A stretch of 64,000 bases of DNA from an uncultured Eubacteriales bacterium (GCA_934464615.1 CAKSKA010000010.1:1-64000), one strand, 5' to 3'. Shown: positions 1 to 8,744, counted from the stretch's first letter. Notes: generated by a model not told the origin, from the letters alone. Made by a program: numbers and translations.

Positions 1-813
1 GACAAGCGTAAGATGAAGCGTGATCCGTCCGAGCATATCCGTTTTGAACATACGCACGAACCGATAATTGATATGCAGACTTGGGAAACCGTGCAAAAGC
101 TGCGTCAGGGTAAACGCCGACCGACAAGCATAGGTGAAACAAGCAAGTATTCCGGTCTTCTGTTCTGTGCCGATTGCGGCTCGAAGCTGTATTTTAATCA
201 CAAGCGTGCGGATGATCCGAAAAGCTATTCCTTCAACTGCTCGCATTACCGCAATAATGCAAAAGAAAAATGCACGCCGCACAGGATTCGTGAGGTGGTA
301 CTGGATGAGATTCTCTTGGAGGAACTGCGCCGTATTACTTACACGGCAAGAACAAAGGAACGACAGTTTGCGGAATTCATCAACAAAAAAAGCTCCTCGG
401 AAAACCGACGGGAGCTTAACGCCAAGCAGCGTGAATATGAAAGATTGTCTAAACGAACGGTGGAACTTAATGCATTGTTCAAGCGACTGTATGAGGACAA
501 TGTCCTCGGCAGGATAAACAACGAGCATTTCCGTATGCTGTCCTGCGGCTATACGGATGAGCAAAAGAGCATAGACGCCAAGCTGCCGGAGTTGGAAAAG
601 CAAATACAAAATTTGCAGCAGGCGGCAAGCGATGTGGATAAGTTCATAGGTCTCGCTAAAAAGTATACACGCATAACCGAGCTTACACCCGAAATCCTGC
701 ACACCTTCGTTTCAAAGATAGTCGTTCACGAGCGGCGTGAGCGATTCAAGCAAAACACCGAACAGCAAATTGATATTTATTTCCGTTATATCGGCAATAC
801 AGCCGGATTATAA
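1..813 (+). CDS. Large serine recombinase, C-terminal part (cut by window edge)
   Basis: The frame is open from the first base, so the gene starts outside the window and only about 270 residues are visible. They match the C-terminal half of the large serine recombinases of clostridial transposons (TnpX/TndX type). There is a segment like the recombinase domain (EPIIDMQTWETVQKLR), a zinc beta ribbon with CADCG and a later Cys-x-His pair (CSHYR), then a long charged coiled-coil segment and a basic C-terminal domain ending in DIYFRYIG, typical of the DUF4368-type tail. The catalytic serine domain is not visible. Such enzymes excise and integrate mobile elements through short att sites. Its place beside rluA suggests an element end lies at or near 863-914. 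Which element it belongs to cannot be told. Confidence 0.85.
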   Translation, partial: DKRKMKRDPSEHIRFEHTHEPIIDMQTWETVQKLRQGKRRPTSIGETSKYSGLLFCADCGSKLYFNHKRADDPKSYSFNCSHYRNNAKEKCTPHRIREVVLDEILLEELRRITYTARTKERQFAEFINKKSSSENRRELNAKQREYERLSKRTVELNALFKRLYEDNVLGRINNEHFRMLSCGYTDEQKSIDAKLPELEKQIQNLQQAASDVDKFIGLAKKYTRITELTPEILHTFVSKIVVHERRERFKQNTEQQIDIYFRYIGNTAGL

Positions 814-820
814 CGAAAAA

Positions 821-862
821 GCCAACGGACAGGCAACACATAAGCATCACCTGTCCGTTGGC
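821..862 (+). terminator. Strong hairpin after the recombinase gene
   Basis: A perfect 13-bp inverted repeat (821-833 with 850-862, GCCAACGGACAGG arm) closes a 16-nt loop 8 bases after the recombinase stop. No U-tract follows directly, so it may be a terminator or a structural part of the element end. A second, imperfect inverted repeat (TTAACAAAGGT with ACCTTGTTAA, about 870-902) follows it. Confidence 0.6.
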
Positions 863-914
863 TCCCCGATTAACAAAGGTGTCTTTATGGGAACCTTGTT
901 AAAGGCAGGATTTT

Positions 915-1880
915 TTAATATTCCGCATTTTTAAACAGTTCATCCGCAAACCATACGTTTTTAACGCGGAAAGATTTGCCGTTTAAATAATTAAGTATAC
1001 CGGCATCGCTTTTAAAGTTAAATGTAACACGGTAGGAGTAAAGCGCCTGCCGTGTGAATCCCAGCTTCTTGTCGGCGGCGGTTTTCCCGTACTTGCCGTC
1101 GCCCAACAGCGGCATGCCCACAGACGCCATATGCGCCCTTATTTGATGCGTCCTGCCCGTAAGCAACAGAATGTGTAAAAGCGTCAGGTCGCCGTTTGTC
1201 GCAATTACATCATAAGCGGTTTTTATGGGCACGTTTTTGCCGTTGCTTTTATCGCTTAAATAAACTTTGTTCCTGTCGGAATCTTTTTCAAGATAGCCTT
1301 CAAGCAAGGCGCTTTTCTGCGATGGCCTGCCGTGTACCACCGCCAGGTATTCCTTGTCTATCTCGCGTGATTTTATTTTATCGCACAGCATACGCAGCGC
1401 GGCAGCATTTTTAGCGGCTATTACTATACCGCCGGTACCGCGGTCAATACGGTTGGCAAGCGCCGGCGCAAAGGAGTTTTCATCCGACGGGCTGTATTCT
1501 CCCTTTTCGTACAAATAGCGCGTAATGCGGTCTATAAGCGTATCGGTATATTGATTGTTGTCGGGGTGGACCAGCACGCCCTGCGGTTTGTCGGCAAGCA
1601 AAATGTTTTCATCCTCGTACACAACCGTTAAATTTTTAGACGCCTTTAAAAAGTCGTATTTTTCCTGTACCGGTGTAAAAAATTCATCGGGCAGGTACAT
1701 ATCTACCACATCGCCGGTTGCAAGTCTTGTCGATATTTCGGCACGTTTACGGTTTACTTTAATGTTTTTTGTGCGTATATTTTTATACATAAGTGAGGCA
1801 GGCAGTGCCGGCACTGCCTTTTGTATAAATTTATCAAGTCGCTGTCCGGCATCGTTTATGCCTATTTTAAATGATTTCAT
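915..1880 (-). CDS. RluA-family 23S rRNA pseudouridine synthase
   Basis: This 321-residue enzyme converts selected uridines in RNA, most likely 23S rRNA, to pseudouridine. An S4 RNA-binding domain occupies roughly residues 12-70. The catalytic domain carries NRIDRGTGG at 143-151, with Asp146 as the expected catalytic aspartate (family consensus HRLDxxTSG), and a late GRTHQIR motif that is diagnostic of RluA enzymes. The start ATG at 1880 is preceded by GGAGGG. It is transcribed alone, divergent from radC, with its own promoter. The 3' end lies about 50 bp from the recombinase hairpin, so the mobile element may have inserted beside it. The exact target nucleotide (RluC or RluD type) cannot be told. 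Confidence 0.9.
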   Translation of the reverse strand: MKSFKIGINDAGQRLDKFIQKAVPALPASLMYKNIRTKNIKVNRKRAEISTRLATGDVVDMYLPDEFFTPVQEKYDFLKASKNLTVVYEDENILLADKPQGVLVHPDNNQYTDTLIDRITRYLYEKGEYSPSDENSFAPALANRIDRGTGGIVIAAKNAAALRMLCDKIKSREIDKEYLAVVHGRPSQKSALLEGYLEKDSDRNKVYLSDKSNGKNVPIKTAYDVIATNGDLTLLHILLLTGRTHQIRAHMASVGMPLLGDGKYGKTAADKKLGFTRQALYSYRVTFNFKSDAGILNYLNGKSFRVKNVWFADELFKNAEY

Positions 1881-1908
1881 AAGCCCTCCGTAATAGGATT
1901 ATACGGAT

Positions 1909-1937
1909 ATTTTACCAAATATCGTAAGATTTTACAA
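1909..1937 (-). promoter_or_regulatory. Promoter for the pseudouridine synthase gene
   Basis: On the minus strand, -35 TTGTAA (1932-1937) and -10 TAAAAT (1909-1914) are separated by 17 bp, about 30 bp before the start codon. Confidence 0.55.
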
Positions 1938-1977
1938 CTTTTATGTTTGCAGATGGAAAAATTTTACAATTTTCTTA

Positions 1978-2005
1978 TTTACATTTCAAAAAATAATTAT
2001 ATAAT
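1978..2005 (+). promoter_or_regulatory. Promoter for radC
   Basis: TTTACA (1978-1983) and a perfect TATAAT (2000-2005) are 16 bp apart. Transcription would begin near 2012, which rules out any radC start upstream of that point. Confidence 0.65.
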
Positions 2006-2039
2006 AGTGTATATTAATCCTTCACAGGCGGTGAAAATT

Positions 2040-2750
2040 TTGAAAAACAGGAGCAGTAGTTATAACTTACATACGGGGCACAGGCAAAAAGTTAAAGAAA
2101 AATTTATTGAAAGTGGGTTTCCGAAAGGTACGCCTCCGCATGAAATTTTGGAGTTGATACTGTTTTACTCGATTCCTCGCAAAGATACAAACGAAATAGC
2201 GCATGAGCTTGTAAATAAATTCGGATCGCTGGCAGGAGTTTTTAATGCAACCGAGCAGGAATTGGTATCGGTTAAAGGCGTAACCGAAAATACGGTGGTT
2301 TTGCTTAAATTAATACTCGCCTCGGCGCGTGCTTACAATGCCGATTTATCGGACAAGGCGTCCGTGTTTATGTCGGTTGAGGAGCTCGGAACATATCTTA
2401 TAGGCAGATATGCCGGCGTTACCGAGGAAAAGTTTTCGGTTATAAGCCTTAATAATTACGGCAAAATGCTTTCTATGGACGTTGTATCAATAGGAGATAT
2501 TTCTACTGTAGGTGTAAGCACAAGGAAAGTTATAGAGGTGCTTATACGCACAAAGGCAACAGCGGTTGTATTGGCACATAACCATCCCGGCGGCGTAGCG
2601 CTGCCGTCCGATGCGGACTTGACCGTTACAAAAATGCTGGGTGACGCAATGCGCCATATAGGCGTACATTTGGTGGATCACATTATAATTGCCGACGGTG
2701 ATTTTGTTTCCCTTGCGCAGACCGAAAAATTCCGAAAATATTTTGAGTAA
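2040..2750 (+). CDS. radC: RadC-family JAB/MPN protein
   Basis: The 236-residue product matches RadC. An N-terminal helix-hairpin-helix-like segment (LELILFYSIPRKDTNEIA, then VKGVTENT) is followed by a JAMM metalloprotease-like domain whose motif HNHPGG...SDAD keeps both histidines and the aspartate. RadC was named for DNA repair, but its biochemical role is unsettled. The frame is open further upstream, but the promoter at 1978-2005 places the transcript start near 2012. TTG at 2040, after AGGCGGTG, is therefore the best start; GTG at 2031 is the alternative. It is monocistronic and ends in a strong terminator. Confidence 0.9.
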   Translation: MKNRSSSYNLHTGHRQKVKEKFIESGFPKGTPPHEILELILFYSIPRKDTNEIAHELVNKFGSLAGVFNATEQELVSVKGVTENTVVLLKLILASARAYNADLSDKASVFMSVEELGTYLIGRYAGVTEEKFSVISLNNYGKMLSMDVVSIGDISTVGVSTRKVIEVLIRTKATAVVLAHNHPGGVALPSDADLTVTKMLGDAMRHIGVHLVDHIIIADGDFVSLAQTEKFRKYFE

Positions 2751-2758
2751 AATAAAAC

Positions 2759-2786
2759 GCTCCCGAAAGTTTCGACTTTCGGGAGC
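2759..2786. terminator. Bidirectional terminator between radC and trkH
   Basis: A 12-bp perfect stem (GCTCCCGAAAGT) closed by a TTCG tetraloop lies between the converging radC and trkH genes. A T-rich tract follows on the plus side and A-rich sequence precedes it, so it can act in both directions. Confidence 0.85.
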
Positions 2787-2793
2787 ATGATTT

Positions 2794-4236
2794 TTATTTA
2801 TTTCTTTTCCAAGTGGAAGGGGCAAACAGTATTATCATCGGGAAAATCTCAAGTCTGCCGAACAGCATTGCAAAGGACAGCAGAACTTTTGAAAATGCAG
2901 AGTATATACCGTACGATTCCATAGGCCCCACTGCCGCCAGCCCCGGACCTACGTTGTTAAAGCATGAAACGGCGGCTGAAAAGTTTGTTTCAATGGAAAG
3001 CGGTTCAAGTCCCAAAAGGATAAACACCGCAAAAAAGCAGATAAAGTAAATAAGGAAGTAACTGCTTACGCTTTTAACGGTTGCGTTGTCTACGGGTTTG
3101 CCCTCAAGTCTTACGGCGTTTACCGCACGCGGATGCAACAAATGCCGTATTTCCTTGCCGGCGATTTTAAACATAAGCAGTATTCGGGACACTTTTATGC
3201 CGCCTGCGGTAGAACCTGCACAGCCGCCTATAAACATAAGCACAAGCAGTATTGTTTTTGAAAATGTCGGCCACAGGTCAAAGTTCGCGGTTGAATAACC
3301 CGTTGTGGATATAATTGACGCCACCTGAAAAGAGGAATGGCGCAGGCTGTCGGATAAGTTGCCGTAAACCGAGTATATATTGCCGGTTACAGCGGCGACG
3401 CTTATGCCTACTATTGCCAGGAAAAACCAAAGTTCTCCGCTTTTTGTAACTGCGCGGAAGCGGCGTATAAGCAACAGGTAATAAAGGTTAAAGTTTATTG
3501 CAAACAACAGCATAAATACTGTTATAACCCACTGCAAATAGGGGCTGTAACTGCCCAGACTGTCGGATTTTATACCGAATCCGCCCGTACCTGCCGTTCC
3601 GAAAGCATGCAGCAGACTTTCAAATAAAGTCATTCCGCCGCAAAGTAAAAATACAACTTCTATTGCCGTCATTACAACATATATTAAATAAAGTATTTTG
3701 GCTGTGTCGCGTGCCTTCGGCAATAATTTGCCTATTATAGGACCGGGCATCTCCGCCCGCAATATGTGCATAGGTCTGTCGGAAACGTTAGGCAGCACCG
3801 CCATTACAAATACAAGTATACCCATACCGCCTACCCAGTGGGTAAAACTGCGCCAGAACAAAATACCGTGCGGCAGCGCTTCAACGTTGCCGACTACGGA
3901 CGCACCCGTCGTCGTAAATCCGCTGACGGTCTCAAAAAAAGCGTCGACAAAATTAGGTATTGCTTTGCTTAAAACAAACGGTACGGCGCCCACGACAGAC
4001 AGTATTATCCATGTAAGCGCTACTATTACAAAGCCTTCCTTGGCATATATAACGGTATTTTTGGGTTTAACCAACTTGCAGGCGGCGCCCAATATACACG
4101 CCGCAACTATGGTTATTAAAAATGCCCATATACATTTTTCGCCGTAAACGGCGGCGGTTATTGCCGGTAAAAGCATAAGTGCCGATTCCACAATAAGAAT
4201 TGTACCCATTGCGTTTATAATAATTTTGCGATTCAT
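2794..4236 (-). CDS. trkH: Trk/Ktr potassium uptake channel, membrane subunit
   Basis: At 480 residues with about ten hydrophobic segments and repeated selectivity-filter-like loops (TTTGAS, GTGGFG, TTGYST), this is a TrkH/KtrB-type cation channel that imports K+ across the cytoplasmic membrane. The four pore-loop repeats and GGCAGSTAGGIK in the last repeat are family hallmarks. The ATG at 4236 follows a GAGGTAAAG ribosome site, only 3 bp after the trkA stop, so channel and gating subunit are co-transcribed from the trkA promoter. The length is normal for the family. Confidence 0.93.
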   Translation of the reverse strand: MNRKIIINAMGTILIVESALMLLPAITAAVYGEKCIWAFLITIVAACILGAACKLVKPKNTVIYAKEGFVIVALTWIILSVVGAVPFVLSKAIPNFVDAFFETVSGFTTTGASVVGNVEALPHGILFWRSFTHWVGGMGILVFVMAVLPNVSDRPMHILRAEMPGPIIGKLLPKARDTAKILYLIYVVMTAIEVVFLLCGGMTLFESLLHAFGTAGTGGFGIKSDSLGSYSPYLQWVITVFMLLFAINFNLYYLLLIRRFRAVTKSGELWFFLAIVGISVAAVTGNIYSVYGNLSDSLRHSSFQVASIISTTGYSTANFDLWPTFSKTILLVLMFIGGCAGSTAGGIKVSRILLMFKIAGKEIRHLLHPRAVNAVRLEGKPVDNATVKSVSSYFLIYFICFFAVFILLGLEPLSIETNFSAAVSCFNNVGPGLAAVGPMESYGIYSAFSKVLLSFAMLFGRLEIFPMIILFAPSTWKRNK

Positions 4237-4239
4237 ACT

Positions 4240-5601
4240 TTACCTCTTTACTATATCCGACAGGTCGCCCAGTCTGTGACCTGCGGTAAACACAACAACC
4301 CTGTCACCCGGCAATATCATATCATCACCGGTCGGAATAATGGTTTTGCGCGAACGCACAATTCCGGCAATAAGTATGTTGGGCCTTGTCATAAGCTGCT
4401 TAAGCGGTATATTTACAATACTGCAGTCGGCAGTCACCTCAAACTCCAAAGCCTCGGCCTTGCCGTTCATAAGTTTATATAGGGTTTCAACCTTGCTGCC
4501 TATGGAATTTTGCAGCGCACGGGCATAACGTACCGCAACACCCGCTATAGAACGTCGGGGGGATACGATACATTCAAGTCCCAATTTTTGGGCCGTAAGC
4601 AAAAATTCCGTACGGCTTACTTTGGTTATTACTTTTGGGACATTTTGCGTAGATGCAAAGTAGGAAAGAAGTATGTTTTCCTCGTCAAGTCCGGTAAGCG
4701 CCACAAACGCGTCGATTTTATCAATGCCCTCTTCAAGCAGCAATTCCTGATGCGTACCGTCGCCGTTTATTATAACCGCGTCGTGCAGCTGTTCGCAAAA
4801 TTGCGTACACCTTGCCGCATCGGGATCTATTATTTTAACCGTGTTTCCGCTTGCCAGCAACAGCTTTGCAAGATAAAACGCCGTTGTCGTAGCACCAAGT
4901 ATCATAATATCCTTGGCTTTTTTTGCACTTAAATTAAGATTTTTAAGCAATTTGCCAAGCGCCGCCACACCGGCGGTAATACCTATTTTATCGCCAGTTT
5001 TAAGTGTGAAGTTACCGTCGGGTATAAATACTTCTTCACCGCGCTCCACCGCACAGACAAGATAATTACCGGGATATTTGCGCTTTAGATCTATAAGGCT
5101 TAATCCGTCAATGCCGCAGTCCTCTCTAACCGTAATTTCCACCATTTCAAGGCTTCCGCGTGAAAATGTTTCAACCTTCGATGTGGTGGGTAGCTTAAGT
5201 ATATTAAAAAGTTCATGCGCCACAAGCAGTTCGGGATTAATGGTAAGCGAAATATTCATTTCCTTTTTAATAAAATCAAGGCTTTGCGCATTGTATTCGG
5301 GATTCCTTATACGCGCAACCGTGTGCTTTGCGCCCATTCTGCGCGCCAAAAAGCAGCTTAACATATTAAATTCGTCGCTGCCGGTCACCGATATTACAAG
5401 GTCTGTGTTTTCCGCCTGTGCTTCACTCAATGCTTCACAGTCCGTGCCGGAACCGCAGTAGGTCATAACATCGTAAATGTTTGTTATTTCCTCTATTACT
5501 TTAGGATTGCTGTCCATAGCGGTTATATCATGCCCTTCGGCAAGCAGGCTTTCAAGTATTGTAACACCTATTTTTCCGCAGCCTATAATAAGGATTTTCA
5601 T
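4240..5601 (-). CDS. trkA: Trk potassium uptake regulatory subunit (double RCK)
   Basis: This 453-residue cytoplasmic protein holds two RCK units. Each has a Rossmann fold followed by a TrkA-C domain. The first begins at residue 1 with the nucleotide-binding motif GCGKIG (7-12) and the second near residue 228 (IMILGATTTAFYLAKLLL). It gates the TrkH channel in response to NAD(H) or ATP/ADP. The second dinucleotide motif is degenerate (GATTTAF). The ATG at 5601 follows GGAGGATAT. It is the first gene of a two-gene operon with trkH. Confidence 0.93.
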   Translation of the reverse strand: MKILIIGCGKIGVTILESLLAEGHDITAMDSNPKVIEEITNIYDVMTYCGSGTDCEALSEAQAENTDLVISVTGSDEFNMLSCFLARRMGAKHTVARIRNPEYNAQSLDFIKKEMNISLTINPELLVAHELFNILKLPTTSKVETFSRGSLEMVEITVREDCGIDGLSLIDLKRKYPGNYLVCAVERGEEVFIPDGNFTLKTGDKIGITAGVAALGKLLKNLNLSAKKAKDIMILGATTTAFYLAKLLLASGNTVKIIDPDAARCTQFCEQLHDAVIINGDGTHQELLLEEGIDKIDAFVALTGLDEENILLSYFASTQNVPKVITKVSRTEFLLTAQKLGLECIVSPRRSIAGVAVRYARALQNSIGSKVETLYKLMNGKAEALEFEVTADCSIVNIPLKQLMTRPNILIAGIVRSRKTIIPTGDDMILPGDRVVVFTAGHRLGDLSDIVKR

Positions 5602-5638
5602 ATTTAAATATATCCTCCGTAAATAATCTTTACACTAA

Positions 5639-5666
5639 AGTATACTACTTTTTTTATAAAAAGCAA
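5639..5666 (-). promoter_or_regulatory. Promoter for trkA-trkH
   Basis: On the minus strand, TTGCTT (5661-5666) and TATACT (5639-5644) are 16 bp apart, about 40 bp upstream of the trkA start. Confidence 0.55.
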
Positions 5667-5769
5667 TACATTAATGACTATTAATGCGCCGCACTGTATA
5701 CGTTTAAGATAAATAAAGGCGCGTAAAACGTATAAATTTGTTGAAAAGTATGAATTTTTAAAAAAGCTA

Positions 5770-5798
5770 TTGACAAACGCGGCTTTATATTTTATAAT
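5770..5798 (+). promoter_or_regulatory. Consensus promoter upstream of the lysine riboswitch
   Basis: Perfect TTGACA (5770-5775) and perfect TATAAT (5793-5798) with 17-bp spacing. Transcription would start near 5805, just before the aptamer. Confidence 0.85.
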
Positions 5799-5824
5799 AC
5801 CCAAAAATATAAGAATGCAGCACC

Positions 5825-5992
5825 TGATAGAGGTTGCGGAGAAGAAGAGTACCCTGCAGTACACGTCGGCAAAACGGCTGTAAGGGGAAAGGCTGATCCG
5901 CCGAAACGGATTTGCGGTTGCCGCCGCGGTTTGTTGGGACTGTGCCGAATAGGTACAGGACTGTCACATACCTCGTATGTGGAGAACTATCA
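5825..5992 (+). ncRNA. Lysine riboswitch (L box) aptamer
   Basis: The order of conserved elements is that of the lysine aptamer: GATAGAGGTTGCGG, AAGAAGAGTA, GGGGAAAGGCTGATCCGCCGAAACG, TTGTTGGGACTGTGCC, then GGACTGTCAC. P1 can form from TGATAG (5825-5830) and CTATCA (5987-5992). Lysine binding should favour the downstream terminator and repress the ABC transporter genes that follow. This gives a direct clue that the transporter carries lysine or a precursor. Confidence 0.9.
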
Positions 5993-6014
5993 ACGGCTTT
6001 TTGAAAGAACTTCA

Positions 6015-6055
6015 AAGCCTGCGATACCATTTCGGGTTCGCAGGCTTATATTTTT
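6015..6055 (+). terminator. Riboswitch-controlled intrinsic terminator
   Basis: A 10-bp stem, AAGCCTGCGA (6015-6024) with TCGCAGGCTT (6038-6047), is followed by ATATTTTT. It sits between the lysine aptamer and the first transporter gene, so it is the likely expression platform. Confidence 0.85.
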
Positions 6056-6079
6056 AACAAAAAACAGGAGATGTTAAAA

Positions 6080-6958
6080 ATGAAGAATGTAAGAAGAATT
6101 GTATCATTGTTGGCAGCTGCGGCTTTGTGCATTGCCTGCTTTGCGGGATGCGGCGGCAGCACGGGCGTAAATGTTTCCGAGGCTAAGAGCCTTGCGGACT
6201 TAAAGGGTGCTAAAATTGCGGCACAGGCAGGTACATTCCATGCCGATGCCGTTAACCAGATTGAAAATGTTAAATCCTCAACTTATCCCGAATTTGCAGA
6301 TCTTTTGACCGCGCTTAACAGCGGTGCTATTGACGGATATGTTGCAGAGGAGCCTACCGCACTTGCAGAGTGCAAGGCTAACGATAAGCTCACATATATT
6401 CCTTTAAAGAATAATGATACCGGATTTACCGCTACCGCTGCAGATGTAGGCATAGCGATCGGTTTAAAGAAGGGTTCCGCGCTTAAGGATCAGATAAATG
6501 CGGTACTTGCAGGCATAACCGAAGAGCAAAAAGAAAAGCTGATGGAACAGATAGTGTCTTTGGCGGCAGGAGAAACCGTTGACAGCTTTGCAATATCCAG
6601 CGAAGCGCCGGCAACAACCAACGGAACATTAAGGGTAGGCATGGAATGTGCATATAAGCCTTATAACTGGACCGATACCGAAGGCAAGACTTTAGGCGCC
6701 GTTCCGATAAGCGGCGAAGGTAAAGAAGGCCTTTATGCAAACGGTTACGACGTACAGATAGCACAGTACGTTGCAAACAAGCTCGGAATGAAGCTTGAAA
6801 TTTATTCGTTTGAATGGGATTCGCTCGTTCCCGCAGTACAGTCAAGCAATATCGACGCTATAGTTGCCGGTATGAGTCCGACTGCTGAACGCGCAAAGGA
6901 AATCGACTTTACCGACACATATTACGAGTCCAACCTTGTTGTTATAATCAGGAAATAG
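6080..6958 (+). CDS. Lysine-type ABC transporter binding lipoprotein, circularly permuted
   Basis: This is a 292-residue lipoprotein: a hydrophobic signal ends in FAGC, with the lipidated Cys at 24. The mature part is one family-3 periplasmic-binding domain with its halves in swapped order. Residues about 36-175 (KSLADLKG..., NSGAIDGYVAEEP, ...GIAIGLKKGSALKDQINAVL) are what normally forms the C-terminal half. Residues about 183-292 (TLRVGMECAYKPYNW, GYDVQIAQYVANKLG, AIVAGMSPTAERAKEIDF, VVIIRK) are what normally comes first. Together they equal one complete domain, so this is neither truncation nor duplication. ATG at 6080 lies 9 bp after AGGAG; ATG at 6071 touches that site and is less likely. 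It leads a lysine-riboswitch operon with permease and ATPase genes. Confidence 0.85.
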   Translation: MKNVRRIVSLLAAAALCIACFAGCGGSTGVNVSEAKSLADLKGAKIAAQAGTFHADAVNQIENVKSSTYPEFADLLTALNSGAIDGYVAEEPTALAECKANDKLTYIPLKNNDTGFTATAADVGIAIGLKKGSALKDQINAVLAGITEEQKEKLMEQIVSLAAGETVDSFAISSEAPATTNGTLRVGMECAYKPYNWTDTEGKTLGAVPISGEGKEGLYANGYDVQIAQYVANKLGMKLEIYSFEWDSLVPAVQSSNIDAIVAGMSPTAERAKEIDFTDTYYESNLVVIIRK

Positions 6959-6962
6959 TATT

Positions 6963-7727
6963 ATGAGTTTTTTAAATGATGTTTTAAATATCTTTGTAAA
7001 GTATTACCCTCAGTTATTAAAGGGAATAGGAAACACCATGCTTATATCCCTTACCGGTACGGTAGCCGGCTTGCTTGTCGGACTGCTTACCGGTATGGTA
7101 CGCACCGCACCGTTTTCCAAAAACGGTTTTGTCCGTACACTGCATAAAATACTTAACGGAATAATTGCGGTTTATGTCGAGATTTTTCGCGGTACGCCTA
7201 TGATGGTACAGTCAATGGTAATTTATTGGGGATATGCTTTCGCAACAGGCGGAAAAACGCTTCCCCTTATACCTTCGGGTATACTTATTGTATCAATAAA
7301 TACCGGTGCGTACATGGCGGAAATTGTAAGAGGCGGTATTATTTCAATAGACCGCGGACAGTTTGAAGGTGCGATTTCCATAGGTATGACTCATTCCCAG
7401 ACCATGCGCAAGGTAATAATTCCGCAGGTTATGCGTAATATTTTGCCGTCGGTCAGCAACGAATTTGTTATTAATATAAAGGATACCTCGGTACTTAACG
7501 TTATAGGCGTTACCGAATTGTATTACTTTGCCGGTATAATTAAAAGGCAGAGTTTCCAGACTTTCCAAACCTATTTGGTAGTATGTGTGCTTTATTTTAT
7601 ACTCACATTTACAATCACGCGTCTTTTGCGGCTTGCCGAAAAGAAACTTGACGGTAAAGAAAATTATACCGTTTTCGGCTCGCAATCAAACAGTGCCGCG
7701 GAAATTCACGTGGATAAGGAGGCGTAA
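6963..7727 (+). CDS. Polar amino-acid ABC transporter permease
   Basis: The 254-residue membrane protein has the HisM/GlnP signature: an N-terminal TM helix followed by [11 protein letters not shown], the [11 protein letters not shown] segment, and the EAA loop ([24 protein letters not shown]) that docks on the ATPase. It should form a homodimeric channel for lysine or a related amino acid. It begins 4 bp after the binding-protein stop and is followed 2 bp later by the ATPase gene, so all three are translationally linked under the lysine riboswitch. Its length and order are typical for the family. Confidence 0.93.
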   Translation: MSFLNDVLNIFVKYYPQLLKGIGNTMLISLTGTVAGLLVGLLTGMVRTAPFSKNGFVRTLHKILNGIIAVYVEIFRGTPMMVQSMVIYWGYAFATGGKTLPLIPSGILIVSINTGAYMAEIVRGGIISIDRGQFEGAISIGMTHSQTMRKVIIPQVMRNILPSVSNEFVINIKDTSVLNVIGVTELYYFAGIIKRQSFQTFQTYLVVCVLYFILTFTITRLLRLAEKKLDGKENYTVFGSQSNSAAEIHVDKEA

Positions 7728-7729
7728 GC

Positions 7730-8470
7730 ATGGGACAATCGGTTATAGAATTACGTCATCTTCAAAAAGCGTTCGGTACGCATGAGGTGCTTAAAGATAT
7801 AAATCTTACTGTTGACTACGGCGAGGTTTTAAGCGTAATAGGTGCGTCGGGTTCAGGTAAAAGCACTATGCTGCGCTGTATAAACCTGCTTGAAACTCCC
7901 ACGTCGGGCGATGTGATTTACCACGGTAAAAATATTACCGATCCGGATTTCAATATTTCAAAATACCGTGCAAAAGTCGGTATGGTTTTCCAAAGTTTTA
8001 ACCTTTTTAACAATATGACGGCTTTGGAAAACTGCATTACAGGGCAGGTTTCGGTTTTAAAGAAAAATCGCGCGGACGCCGAAAAAACGGCAATGCATTA
8101 TCTTGAAAAGGTAGGTATGGCGCCGTATATCAACGCAAAACCGGCACAGTTGTCAGGCGGACAAAAACAGCGTGTTGCAATTGCCAGAGCACTTGCGATG
8201 GAACCGGAAGTACTGTTGTTTGACGAACCTACAAGTGCGCTGGATCCGCAAATGGTGGGCGAAGTGCTTGAAGTTATGCGTAATCTCGCAAATGACGGAC
8301 TTACAATGATAGTGGTTACACACGAAATGGCATTTGCAAGGGATGTTTCGAGTAATGTGGTATTTATGGCAGACGGCGTTATCTGCGAACAGGGAACACC
8401 AAAACAGATATTTGAAAATCCGAAAAACGATAAAACCAAAGAATTCCTATCAAGATTTTTAGCAAGATAA
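7730..8470 (+). CDS. Polar amino-acid ABC transporter ATPase
   Basis: At 246 residues this is a GlnQ/HisP-type ATPase that powers import by the permease encoded just upstream. Walker [10 protein letters not shown] lies near residue 38, the Q-loop at VFQSFNLF, the signature LSGGQKQR near residue 142, Walker [13 protein letters not shown] near 163, and the switch His in VTHEMAF near 200. The ATG follows AAGGAGGCG with 4-5 bp spacing. It is the last gene of the riboswitch-controlled unit and is followed by a terminator. Confidence 0.95.
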   Translation: MGQSVIELRHLQKAFGTHEVLKDINLTVDYGEVLSVIGASGSGKSTMLRCINLLETPTSGDVIYHGKNITDPDFNISKYRAKVGMVFQSFNLFNNMTALENCITGQVSVLKKNRADAEKTAMHYLEKVGMAPYINAKPAQLSGGQKQRVAIARALAMEPEVLLFDEPTSALDPQMVGEVLEVMRNLANDGLTMIVVTHEMAFARDVSSNVVFMADGVICEQGTPKQIFENPKNDKTKEFLSRFLAR

Positions 8471-8474
8471 TTAA

Positions 8475-8512
8475 AATGTGGCACATCGGATTTTCCGACG
8501 TGCCGCATTTTT
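8475..8512 (+). terminator. Terminator of the amino-acid ABC transporter operon
   Basis: The arms AATGTGGCACATCGGA and TCCGACGTGCCGCATT pair with two mismatches and end in a T-tract, directly after the ATPase stop. Confidence 0.85.
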
Positions 8513-8642
8513 GACTTTCACGTTATTTTTTACATATAACCGTTATGCTTTTTGTGTATATTTGTTTTCAACAAAAAAATGTCGTTTTTTAAAATTTTTT
8601 TAATAAAATTTCGGTAAAACTATAGAAAAACAGGAACACATG

Positions 8643-8651
8643 TGATATACT
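8643..8651 (+). promoter_or_regulatory. Extended -10 promoter upstream of the hydrogenase operon
   Basis: TGATATACT gives an extended -10 (TGn then TATACT, 8646-8651) about 95 bp before the NuoE-like start. No good -35 is visible at the right distance. Nothing else stands out in the 230-bp gap 8513-8744. Confidence 0.35.
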
Positions 8652-8744
8652 TGTAAAATAGTATATGGCAGTGTTCCGTTTTTTATATAACTTGATTCTT
8701 TCGGGGGCAGTCATAGCTTTAATTCTGGCAAGGAGGATTTTTAA

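Noticed and set aside
737..934. Open frame overlapping the end of the recombinase gene
   Set aside because: It is in another frame over the recombinase C terminus and hairpin, with no ribosome site or recognisable protein.
5604..6030. Two minus-strand open frames upstream of trkA
   Set aside because: They lie antisense to the lysine riboswitch and its promoter, have poor composition and no ribosome site.
6071..6082. Earlier ATG for the binding protein
   Set aside because: It directly touches the AGGAG site; ATG 6080 has normal spacing and starts a better signal peptide.
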